A stretch of DNA of 64,000 nucleotides from NCBI RefSeq assembly GCF_905163445.1, contig NC_053182.1, positions 20,481,501-20,545,500 on the forward strand, in the 5' to 3' direction. Numbering within the stretch: the stretch's first letter is position 1; each line of letters begins with the position of its first letter. Of this stretch, positions 29,261-40,045 are shown in pieces. The position numbers and the translations under genes are program-made. Source of the stretch: Pararge aegeria (lineage: Eukaryota > Arthropoda > Insecta > Lepidoptera > Nymphalidae). The notes under the pieces were generated by a model. It saw only the letters and a program-made list of their open reading frames with translations, made no database searches and was not told where the DNA came from.

Positions 29261-30243
29261 CGAAATCTTACTTAATTGTCATTATTTATTGCGATAATGT
29301 AGTAAGATATGTAAATGTTACATTAATACATAACTTTAATGCATATAATGTAGTCCAAATAGCTAAAGAGTTATATTATGTTATATGAGTGATATGAGTA
29401 CTCGGAGTGCAAAAAATTATTCCTCTCGGCTAACGACCAAGTACTCGTAATATAAAAGCTTTAATAAAGTAATAACGACTAAGACACCGTATCTCCGGTA
29501 TCTTTGCACTGAAGTGTATCGATAATGCAGTCGTATTTATATCAAAGTACCCACCACAATGTCATGAACGTTGGTTGTTAATCAAATATAATTTTAAGTG
29601 TTTCTTGAAAACTATTTATTAATTAAATAATAAATATTGACGTATTTGTAAAAATCCTGATAAATTGAATGAAATATCTGGCAAATATGAATTTAAAGTT
29701 ATCAAAAGTTTAATTATTTACCCACTTTATAAAATTACTGTAACAAAAGTTTAATTTCAGAGTTTGAATACACAGGACCACCAACACGAGCCACTAAGGT
29801 ATTGTTTTAAATGTTGCCGTCATAAACCAAGCGTGCCAAATGAATTCGGTTTCACGCAGTTTGCGACGTGGACGTAATCGCCAGACAGATTGACGCACCG
29901 GCAAGGCTTGGCTCGGTTAAAGCGTAGACTGACATTAACTGTACCGAGATATAGAATGAAATATACGAGACTCATACCAATATGCTTTTGTAAATAGGTC
30001 AGTTCATGTATGTACTGTTTAGAACAACTACCTCGTTGGTTTAGTTGCTATCGTGTTCCATCATGGATCAAGACGTGGTATTGGATTCGATTTCTGAAAA
30101 AAAAAACGCTTCAAAGATAATTTATTATGAATAATTGAAGACTTCTAATGCCAGTTACGACAAAGTTGCGTTAAAAGTTTACATTAAGGGTATTTATATT
30201 ATCTGGCAGACATATTGTCATTGTGTAATTCAATGCAATTGTC

Positions 30244-30362
30244 GCCAACGTCCATACCATGTTGAATACACCGGTTCTCGTCCGATCACCGAAGTTAAGC
30301 AACATCGGGCGCGGTCAGTACTTGGATGGGTGACCGCCTGGGAACACCGCGTGATGTTGGCT
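30244..30362 (+). rRNA. 5S ribosomal RNA gene, solitary
   Basis: 119 bp beginning GCCAACGTCCATACCATG and ending GTGATGTTGGCT, then a T run (30362-30366) as RNA polymerase III terminator. The ends pair to form helix I, and the internal control region (GAAGTTAAGCAACATCGGG) and GGATGGGTGACC are intact. As I recall it, this agrees with the Bombyx 5S sequence. Only one copy is present, outside any tandem array, so it may be a dispersed active gene or a recent retrocopy. Confidence 0.93.
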
Positions 30363-30624
30363 TTTTGCTTTATATTGAATAAAATTGTTTTTTTTTCCTT
30401 TTTAAAACAAAAAAAAATTATGTCATAAAGAAGTTTCACTTATGTGTGTACACTAATACACATACATTTTTTTTTTCTTTTTGGTATTTTAGAAAAAGTA
30501 CGTGTTTATAAGCGGTTCTGCTATAGCTTCCGATATCCGCCGGGAAAAACAGTTCTTAAATAATTGCATTGGTCTAAAGTGTGCATAGCATAGCATAGCG
30601 CTGCATGCTATTGAATGAATGAAT

Positions 30625-30725
30625 GAATGAATGAATACACTTTTATTGTAAACCTAAGAAAAAAATAGTTACAGAGATATAAACATGCAAAACATAGTGC
30701 AAGAGGGTACAATTTGGTGCCCTTA
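30625..30725 (-). repeat. LINE 3' end fragment
   Basis: (GAAT)n at about 30612-30636, ACACTTTTATTGTAAACC, then TACAATTTGGTGCCCTTATC GC-box end. Antisense tail of the LINE family at 49810. Confidence 0.55.
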
Positions 30726-30959
30726 TCGCTATTCATAAGGTCCCGTGGCGATAGATTCGGAATATCCAGCACACTAATGCATGTTTTTAGTGCACCTTCG
30801 GGTATTCCTTGGGTCTGTGGATCTCTCAAAAGAAGTTCGTGGATGTTCCAACACCATGATGTTTCAGTCAGTAGGGGTCCTACGAATATATAACTTTCGC
30901 GCCTCACCGTGCCACAGGGGTATCCATGCAGATTAAACAAAAACCCTATGCTAACATCA

Positions 30960-31165
30960 GTATGAGGGTATGCACAGGGTATGCAGATTATATAAAATGA
31001 AGAAAATCTCCAATATGAGTTATAAAAAACTTAAGGATAGGCAATGTAAGAGTTATAAATAGCCTACCCTTAAGTATTTATAACTTGTAGTTGTACTGGA
31101 TATTTTCTTTATTTAGTAGCATCTGCATACCCTGTGCATATCCTCTGTGCACGCCACTGGCTAAC
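30960..31165. repeat. Foldback MITE (CAGTGGCGTGCA family)
   Basis: GGGTATGCACAGGGTATGCA at one end and TGCATACCCTGTGCATATCC then TGCACGCCACTGGC at the other. The interior arms (ACTTAAGGATAGGC, GCCTACCCTTAAGT) are inverted copies. Confidence 0.78.
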
Positions 31166-31499
31166 ATAAGACAGTCATAAGAACTGCCGTAAAAAGGTTG
31201 AACTATAAAATATAGCCTATGACATTAAAGAATAGATTTTTGAAAAGCAGGCGATGTCGTGCTATCTCTTTTGCACAGTATGCTTGCATATTCTTTATAG
31301 ACGCGACTAAAATATTTTTAGTAGTTTATATATCACTACGTGTTGTCAGTCATATTGGTGACGCACACCCAAGTTTTGCTCCTAATAAAAATTGTACACC
31401 AATCCGCACGTGGTGAACTACGGCCTTAACCTCACGGAAGGAAACGCGTGCTCTGTAGTGGGCCGGTAACGGGTTGATATGATGATGAAGATGATGATG

Positions 31500-33370
31500 A
31501 AAAATTGCCTACTGTGACCAAATAAGATTTCCATTTAAAAGTAAGTCAGCAGACTACCCTGGCCGAAGACCTCATCGAAGTGAAATTCAGTTTTCGAACC
31601 ATGAATTCTTCCGGTGTACAATCTATCTCTATCCAAACAAATATATTTATATACAACCATACATGCTCACAAAGACTCGCCTTTATAATATAAGTAGGAT
31701 AAGATAATAACATACATAACTCATTAACAATTACAACTTCTTAATTAGATAAAAATGAAATTCAAAAAAATTCAAAATTCATTTATTTCAAGTAGGCCTA
31801 ATTATTAAACACTTTTGAAACGTCAAGTCAGTCTGTTTGTAGTGACTCTGCCAGTATATGTAGACCGTAAATTAGAAAATATTTTTTCTCTCCGATTCAT
31901 TGATGAAGCATTCATCAGAATGCGTTATTTATTATTTACCACGGTGGTGTAGATACACATATTTCAGAAAATGACAGTCAGTCTCTTAAATCAAAATTCA
32001 ACAAACAATTTCATGGCAAAAGCGCTAACTGGCACCCCGGGCGCGATAATGCAGATGTCAGCGTTGCGCTAATGAGCGCCTATCTAGCTGACAGACGGCG
32101 TGACGGGCCGGCCTAGTTGCACCGACAATATTAGCAATAGCAACGATATTAATTTATTGGCTTCTACTGTTTAATACGTCAGGTACATTGAAAAGGTTAC
32201 AGCAGCAGTTTATAAAAACAGATTAGTTACATAAGATGATGAAAATGGCTAGAGTCAAAGTAATTGAACTAATCGAAGCTAATGACAAGAGTAAAACTGT
32301 CAAACTAAAGTTCAAGATTTCCCAACGATGCCGATGCGTTTGATGTCGTAGCAAAACGAGCTTAAAGAATATGGGAGTATATAAAAACAATAAACACGAA
32401 CTCCAAAAAACACAGATTCGTCTGTATGACGCGGAATATAGCAATATACAGAGTTAAATAAAAAATATTAGAAAGCTAACAACCTGGAGTAGTACTATAA
32501 GTAACAATATTTAATCAGCGACTTTTTTTTTAACGCTATAGTTTGTTAAATATTCAATATTCATTATTTTACTTTACTTTAATTAAGTTATTTTCTGCCA
32601 TAAGAGTGCAATACAACGATTCCGAATACTCATGGGCCTACCGCGGTATTGTAGTGCTTCAGGGAAAGTATTAGGAACTCTAACAATAGAATACTCAAGG
32701 TCATCTGTAAGTCCTATTTTAGACTATTGGTTGTCTGTTCATCGAGACTGGAACAGAAAATAAACTAAGATCCTATGACATCTAAAATAAGTTTATTAAC
32801 TACATATTTAAGTTAGATGTAAGTTTTAATGTGTATATTTAATTATAGATTTTTGTATTGTCCCTACATATATGGCTGATATATGGGTTTATATGCCATA
32901 TTATTATTATTTACATAGATACTCTTCTTGTCGCTACTCTGTAATGTAACATCGGCAACAGCGCGATAAACACGATTTTATTTTGCTCGCACAGCGGTTT
33001 GACAACGGGTGAGATGTAGGTTTTTGGTTTTACAGTTAATGTCATTTTATAGAAGTCACAGGTTTTTTTTTATAAATAAATAAATACTGAATTTTACAAA
33101 AGTCGTAGAACAAAATATTTTTTATTTTAATTTAGATATTTTTCATTAACCCTGTATAATTTTGATATTGACACGACCGGATTTAATTTCAGAACGTTAC
33201 ACTCTGTGCACTGTTGGCCACTTTGTGCTCTTTTTCATTCACACTTATTTGCAATACTTAACTTATTTACTTATTATGTTATTATTTTTAATTAAAACTT
33301 AGTTGTTTTAATTAAAATAATAACAAAATAAGTATGCCCTACATAGAATGAGATATATTTTGACAAATAA
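31500..33370. other. No confident gene; isolated GC-rich block
   Basis: AT-rich with a LINE-tail fragment at 31755-31860 and a GC-rich block at 32010-32116 (see findings). The rest shows neither repeat nor coding character that I can support. Confidence 0.45.
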
Positions 33371-33372
33371 GG

Positions 33373-34560
33373 TAGGTATGGCATTTAACGCCCAATGTGG
33401 AATAACGCCCGAATGCTAAAAATTGGGGATACTGCCGCACGAGTTACGTTACACGCCACGCACACATAGAATAAAACAATAGGAACGCACAGACGCAATG
33501 CTACGGGGCTCACGCCACCAAATGCTCAGTTGCGAACTTTACCTCATGGACGCCGGCAGTGCACGCTGTTATTATAAAAAATACTCTGACAAATTCGTAA
33601 GTTTTAGTATATTTTCTATAATTAACATTTCTAATTTTGTGATTAGCGTTTATTTTAGATACCTTTTTTTCATATTTCATTGACGATTTGATTGATTTTT
33701 TTTAATTATGTGTGAAAATATGAGTTTTAGGTAGAAGGTACTATTCGGGTAGTAACGCCCCGTAAAGTGAGGTTTGGGCGTGAATAGCCTGTATGGGCGC
33801 TATTATCCTTATGTGGGCGCATTTATACAAGGCGTAAATTTCTGTGTATCATAATGATTTGCTTTTTACAGATCGGTGAAATGAATCCATCTCATTCCAC
33901 ACGTAAGAGAAGAGGGGAGTCTTGGTCGGAAGATACTATGAAAGATTACTGATCTCATTCATGTTTAATGTTGTACCCAATTCAGGGCGTTAATTGACGC
34001 GCTAGTCTGGGACGTCATTAGCCATCTACGTTTAATAGCGCCCAATAAGCATTTCATAATTATCTATATTTTAATTAAAAATCCTTTAGATGTTGATATT
34101 CTATACCTATAACACAAGTTAGAAGTGAGATATTTTTGTCAAAGATGAATATGAAGAAAGTACCTACGTGATGTGTTGGACGTGTTACAAAATTTGAATA
34201 TTGTAGTATTTGTTGTTCATATAATGATAATTATAGTGCTATCTAAAAAAGACAATATAATATACTTTTAGGTTTTGTACGGCTCTAAGTCGAAATATTT
34301 ATGTTTATTAAGATAATACGTAAATTAATATATGGGCGTTACTAAAAACTGTATGTTCAATAACGTCCATGACAGGGTATTCAAAATGTCTTTGTTTGCA
34401 TTATCTTAGATGACTGAAAGCACTTATGTGTTATTTTTCTGTGTTCTTTATTTGTCAATAAAACTATTTTTCAAAACAGTTTTTAAATTCAATCATTTCA
34501 TTAAATAATATATCAATTTGGAATTAAGTGGGCGTTAATTGCCTAGGATACCTTAGCTAA
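33373..34560 (+). mobile_element. Candidate non-autonomous DNA transposon with repeated GGGCGTTA motifs
   Basis: Imperfect inverted ends: GGTATGGCATTTAACGCCCA at the left and TGGGCGTTAATTGCCTAGG (shown with its reverse orientation at about 34529-34550) at the right. Between them TAACGCCC or GGGCG(T/C)TA-like words occur at about 33386, 33403, 33753, 33776, 33794, 33814, 33985, 34036, 34334, 34360 and 34530 in both orientations, in otherwise AT-rich DNA. Such subterminal motif clusters are typical transposase binding sites. Internal pieces look like remnant exons (see 33870-33951). No transposase core remains. The boundaries are approximate. Confidence 0.5.
33871..33951 (+). pseudogene. Vestigial exon inside the motif-cluster element
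   Basis: After a good acceptor (TTGCTTTTTACAG, ending at 33870) the frame reads IGEMNPSHSTRKRRGESWSE, then DTMKDY and a stop. A basic patch followed by WSEDTMKD resembles the start of pipsqueak-type helix-turn-helix domains found in pogo-like transposases. The match is short and the call is tentative. Confidence 0.3.
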
Positions 34561-37500
34561 GAAAACCTTACCGCAAATTCGTGATTGAGATAAGTTTTGT
34601 ATTTTATGCTTCACCGAGAAAATTTTACTGAATCACCTTTTTTGTCTATTTTTTATGTAAGGAACTTCATAGATTTTATAATGGTATATGTTTTTTGGTC
34701 TCAAACTCAGCATCTTAAGTTCATTATACAAGTTCAATGTTGAAAACGTTAAACAAAGTAATTTCTGCTTTAAATATCAACTCTAGAATGACATCACTGC
34801 GGGAGTCAGTTGCGGGACGACTCTTACATACAAGTAAATACGCAATCTATTAAATCTAGAGCCCATTACATCTAACTGAAAGCCCACTGATGTTGACTGG
34901 GAATCAATTTAAGAGCCATCAACTACAATCTTACCATGTCCCGGTAATAGCTCTAGACTGAACATCTAAACTGGAGCGGCTCGCATAACTGCACCCATTT
35001 ACATGGGATTTGAATAAAAAGGTATTTTGCAGCGTGCTTACGATCTGTAATGGCTTACAAACGATAAGAAATTCTAATGCCAACGTACCTGACAGTTTAT
35101 GTTATAAAGTATATGAGTATAATAATATATATTACAGGTACCAACTGGCGATGAGTTTTTAGTTTATTTTAATCCATAGATTAACCAAAACATTTTACGT
35201 AGTTACAATAAATATGTGTTTTTAAGGTTTCATTTAAATCGTTTAAACACTATTTATTGCGGTGTTATAACTGATCACTATCTATATATGATATATATAT
35301 AAAGATTTCAGTTGTTAGGATAGAAAATAGTTTGTATTTAGTGGATTTCAGCAATTAGTATTAGGTCAAAGACAAAAATATCTTTATTCATGTACATAAG
35401 AATTACACGGTAGTGAGATGATATATATTGTATATTGCACTGTAAGTTTATTCTTACTTCTAATGTTTAAATTATTGCAGTCACATTTTTTCTTAAATTT
35501 AGAAATGTTTTTATGAACGTACATTAAATAATAATATTTTATGAGCTTTTTGTGGTGGCTCTCGTCCAGGGAAGTACTACTGCAATAATGCTCATGTTTG
35601 CTGCCAAGGAGCATTGCTGTGTTCCGGTCTGAATGATGTAAATGCCGGTGTTATTACAGGCCCATGAGGCTCAACACCTACGCCTTAAGGGCTGGCCTTA
35701 AGGGCTGGACACGATGGCACTCGCCTGACCTGATAAGTGTTTCTTGGCTTATAATAATAACGTTTTACTCAGATAAAAATCAATAGCAACAACAACAACA
35801 ATTATCTTATTTACTATATTATATACTAAAATTGGCCAAACCTATAAATAATAAAAAATTAGGAAGCTGCTAACTAAGGTAAATACTTGAGCACTTGGTG
35901 TGGGAGTGTGTACCAACCCAGTGCTCCATAAAGGGATTTTCCCATTTATTGGTTAATATTTTCAAAATATTGAAAATATTCTTATATGCGACGGTTTTCC
36001 AGTAACCATCTGCTTGGTCCCTAAATAAATTTAAAACTTTAAAAACCCCTGCAAGTTTATAATAACGATAGTTAACTTAGGATTTTAAACTAAGGTTTTC
36101 GTTGTTAATCAACATATCTTAAATATAGTTCAAAGGGTACAAACCACGATAATATTTTGGTATACTAAATATTGGATATTAAATTAGCAAGTGTGTAGAA
36201 TTATGTAAACCAAGAAAGAATCGTACAGCTTCTCAATTGAAAGTGACGTTGTCAGTGTACTATGTCGAACAGTTCGTGAAATACCAATAAAAAGAACACG
36301 AAAGCGCCTAGTCAGATTCTGCCCGTGACTTCCAACTTGACATCTCGTACCGTCGTGACCATGATCCATGCAACTGGGTCGAAATATCGACAAATCCCAA
36401 AATATTATCTTGGTACCCGTTGAACCATGTTTAAGACGATGATTAAGTATCTAGAATGCTCTAATTGTAATATGCTCTAATTTAAATAAACATTTTAAAA
36501 AAGATCTCTACTAGAATTAAAGAATGTTTAATAAAAAAAAAAAAGCATTGAGTTATATTTTTACAGAGGAGTTTTGCCTGAATATATTATAATACAATTT
36601 ATTATGAGTAAAAGTTTAAGTCTGACCAGAGCAGGTTTCAATTTCCTGTTAAGATGTTAAAGCAGGTATAAAAATACGCATAATCGTATTCACGATATCT
36701 GAGAAATTATATCAAAGGCGAAAAGCAAACGTATTATCTCGTTCAAGTGGTTACAGGCAATAAAATGAACGTAAAGTTCGGCGTATTTATAGTTCACCTT
36801 TCAAAATATTATGTCAGTTAAGTGTGCGTTTACACTAGCGACTTGATTTGACTTGACTCGACCAACAGGGTCGACCGAAAGTTAATTTAACCCATTTATA
36901 GGGTTCCTTACCCACAGGGTAAAACGGGACCCTATTGCTAAGACTCCACTGTCCGTCCATCTGTCTGTGTGTCTGCCTATCCTTCTGTAAACAGGCTGTA
37001 TCTCATGAACCGCGATAGTCAGACAGTTGAAATATTTGTTGCCGTTTTAACAGCAAATACTAAATAACTATTAAATAAATAAGTATACTATGGGAAACTG
37101 AATTAATGATTGAGAAATGCAATGCAACATTTTTTTATATTTTAATACTTATTGTTAAATGTATAATAGGCACCCACAATACAAGTTTACCAAGGTGGTA
37201 CGAGTATATATAATATATATATCTGTGTCTGAAACTTTTGTGAAAAATTTTGATTTATTTTCACGTTTATGCTTTTTCTCGTAATAATTATTAATTATAC
37301 AAATAAGATGACATATACAAAAGGGCACAAAAAGGGTTTTGTATTATAGATAATTTTGTGTTCTTGTGCGACAAGATGAAAGCGACATGGCAAAATATTG
37401 TGACAAAAGTCTCGAGTGTAACCATACTCTTACAGTCCACTTTTCAAAATATGTCAGTTAAGGGCACTAAACGCTTTGGATATTTTACTGAATAGCGGAA

Positions 37501-37670
37501 TTTTATCAGTAAAATTTATACTACTAGAAGTACGGTTAAGTGGCATTTAAATGTATAGTGGTATTACTTATTGGTTGCATAAGATTTACATAAATAAAGG
37601 TATAAAGGATGTATTTTGAGCTCAAGAACTTCGTAATCTACGTCGTATCTTACTAACCTATCTACCTACT
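34561..37670. other. No gene seen
   Basis: AT-rich DNA with a LINE remnant (35384-35540) and a neighbouring interspersed repeat (35540-35740, GCTCTCGTCCAGGGAAGTAC, GCCTTAAGGGCTGG duplicated). Otherwise I recognise nothing. Confidence 0.45.
35384..35540 (-). pseudogene. LINE ORF2 C-terminal remnant
   Basis: Minus-strand reading contains CDCNNLNIRSKNKLTVQYT, nearly the same as the piece at 47376-47612, so both derive from the same non-LTR ORF2 end. Broken after that by stops. Confidence 0.55.
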
Positions 37671-37674
37671 ACGT

Positions 37675-37995
37675 CATCATCATCATATCAACCTATTGCT
37701 GGCCGACTACAGAACACGGGTCTCTTCCCACAATGAGAAGGAGTTAAGGCCGTAGTCCATGACGCTGGCCCAATGCGAATTCGTGGACTTCACACACCTT
37801 TGAACATTATGGATAACTCTCAGGCATGCAGGTTTCCTCACGATGTTTTCCTTCACCGTTGAAGCAAGTAATATTTTATTTACTTAAAACGCACATAACT
37901 TAGAAAAGTTAGAGGTGAGTTCTGGGATTCGAACTCGGGCCCCCGTAAGTGAAGTGAGCTCCAGTCCACTGGGCTATCACCACTAGCTAACCTTG
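37675..37995 (-). repeat. tRNA-SINE, second family, near full length
   Basis: Antisense copy: ATCAACCTATTGCTGGCCGA, CATGCAGGTTTCCTCACGAT, GTTTTCCTTCACCGTTGAAG, then box B region GGGATTCGAACTCGGGC and CACTGGGCTATCACCACTAG at the head. Confidence 0.75.
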
Positions 37996-38600
37996 GAACC
38001 ACATAATTTTTAAAAGTTATTTACCATTCTATCCCAAAAGAGTGAGAGAGGTGGCAGTGTTGGTTGGCAGGATTTGAAATTCTTCAAACTCTTTGCTGCC
38101 AACGCAATAATATATTAATTATTAGTTTAAATCAAAATATATTCCAGCGGCAACTTGTTTAATGTCGTCCGTCCATGTCGTTGGGAGCCGACCAACGCTG
38201 CGTTTACCCGTGCGGGGTCACCATTTCAGAACTTTGGCTTTGAGCTATATCACAGTTATATAATCTACCACAGGTTTATTATTATACCGTTACGCCCAAC
38301 GTGGCATATAATGACTTTATTAACAGTAGGCTAAATTAACTATTAAGCGTGTACAGATTAGATATTAATCGGTTAATCTTGAAACGGAGCATATCGGTCG
38401 AGATTCTGATAAATAAGATATTTAATCGAGATTGTGGGAAATAGTGTCCATGGATGTTGATATCATATCCGCATCTGGTTTTAATCTATCCAACATCGCT
38501 TATATTCAGATGGAATCATTAGGAGTTATGAAGATAGAAATCTCGGTTATTAAAAAACTGTTTTACCCAACAGCGCAGAGTTAAAGAAAAATTATTGTAA

Positions 38601-39035
38601 ACTAGGTGTTGCCCGCGACTTCGTCTGCGTTTGATTTTGTTTTTTGATGTGGCATTAAATTTAGTTGTAGATCTAAAAAAAATTAAAGTGTTCAGTATCG
38701 CTAAGCCTTAAATGAGGGGTTTGCTGCTGTCCGCTGAGGAGTTCTGTCCTCTATCTCCAACCACAGTTTGGGCAAAATTAAACACATATTATAACCTCTA
38801 TAGTACAAAAATAATTATTTAAATCGGTTAGAATTTGTAAGAGTTATGGTGTAAAATAGTAAAACACTCATCCCCTCTACCAAAGGAACTGAGCTTAATG
38901 TCGGATAAAAATTATCCTATATTAATTCTAACACTTCCAAGAATATGTGTACAAAGTTTCATGAGGATGGGTTAAATAGTTTTTGCGTGAAAGCGCAAAA
39001 AACAAACTTACATTGACATTTATAATATTAGTAGG
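38601..39035 (+). repeat. LINE-derived repeat (TTGCCCGCGACTTCGTC family)
   Basis: Close relative of 20275-20735: CTAGGTGTTGCCCGCGACTT to CATTTATAATATTAGTAGGG. The shared 5' boundary suggests a defined element, not random truncation. Confidence 0.72.
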
Positions 39036-39064
39036 GATAGGGATTTTTAGTGTATTATTATTAG

Positions 39065-39510
39065 TGGTGTTAGCCTAGTGAGTAAGGCTTCGCTTTCCTT
39101 TCGTGGAGACGATGTTCGAGCCCCGGCACGCAATACTGACATTACGGGGCTATGTGCGTTTTTCATTTAATATCACTTGCTTTAAACGGTGAAGGAAAAC
39201 ATCGTGAGGAGACCTGCATGCCTGAGAGTTCTGCATAATCTTCTCAAAGGTGTGTGGAGTCCACCAATCCGCACTGAGCCAGCGTGTTGGACTACGGCCT
39301 TAACCACTTCTAATTATGGGAGGCAATGGTAAGCACAGGAATTTCGGCCAGGGTAAGCTTAAAGCAGTAAAATGACATAGAATGGCAAAATCCTCCTCTG
39401 TTGCCAGTTATATGAAAATGTAAGGGTAGGCAGCGCGTTTGTGCTTGTATGAAATGCAAGCCACTGGTGGGAGGAGACCCGTACCCTGTAGTGGACCGGT
39501 AATGGGTTAA
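39065..39510 (+). repeat. tRNA-SINE, second family, full head
   Basis: GTTAGCCTAGTGAGTAAGGC (box A) and GTTCGAGCCCCGGCACGC (box B) precede the body AACGGTGAAGGAAAACATCG and ACCTGCATGCCTGAGAG. The 3' end (GTACCCTGTAGTGGACCGG) at 39480-39510 is separated by a fragment of the CAGTGGCGTGCA MITE family (39330-39475). Confidence 0.75.
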
Positions 39511-39525
39511 AATGATGATATAAAT

Positions 39526-39715
39526 AAATAATAAATATATTACGACAACGCACACGTCGCCTATATGAGTACTAAGATGACTGATGAATATTTTTATGAA
39601 TAATATACATAAATACACATACATATAAACAGCCAGACACTGAAAAACATTCATGCTCATCACACAAACATTTTCCAGCTGTGGGAATCGAACCCACGGC
39701 CTTGGACATGCAGGG
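39526..39715 (-). repeat. Metulj-type tRNA-SINE
   Basis: Antisense: AATATATTACGACAACGCAC, CCAGACACTGAAAAACATTC, TTTTCCAGCTGTGGGAATCG, AACCCACGGCCTTGGAC. Confidence 0.8.
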
Positions 39716-39744
39716 TCAGAAAGCATGGTAAATAAATAAATATA

Positions 39745-40045
39745 AAATAAAATAAAATAAATATACTACGACAAGACACACATCGCTATCTAGGCCCAAA
39801 GTAAGCGTAACTTGTGTTATGGATACTAAGATAACTGATGAATTTTTATGAATATAATACACATTAATACTTAAAATATACATATAAACACCCAGACACT
39901 GAAAAACATTCATGTTCATCACACAAACATTTTTCCAGTTGTGGGAATCGAACCCACGGCCTTGGACGCAGAAAGCAGGGTCACTGCCCACTGCGCCACT
40001 CAGCTGTCAAATGGTCGCTGCAAACTGCGCCAATCGGATGATGAT
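39745..40045 (-). repeat. Metulj-type tRNA-SINE
   Basis: Second antisense copy, complete: AATATACTACGACAAGACAC tail, CCAAAGTAAGCGTAACTTGT, body, and head with GAATCGAACCCACGGCC, CACTGCCCACTGCGCCACTC. A neighbouring half-head follows to 40045. Confidence 0.82.

Noticed and set aside
39065..39150. tRNA gene at the head of the second SINE family
   Set aside because: Stems do not pair well and it continues into the SINE body found elsewhere.
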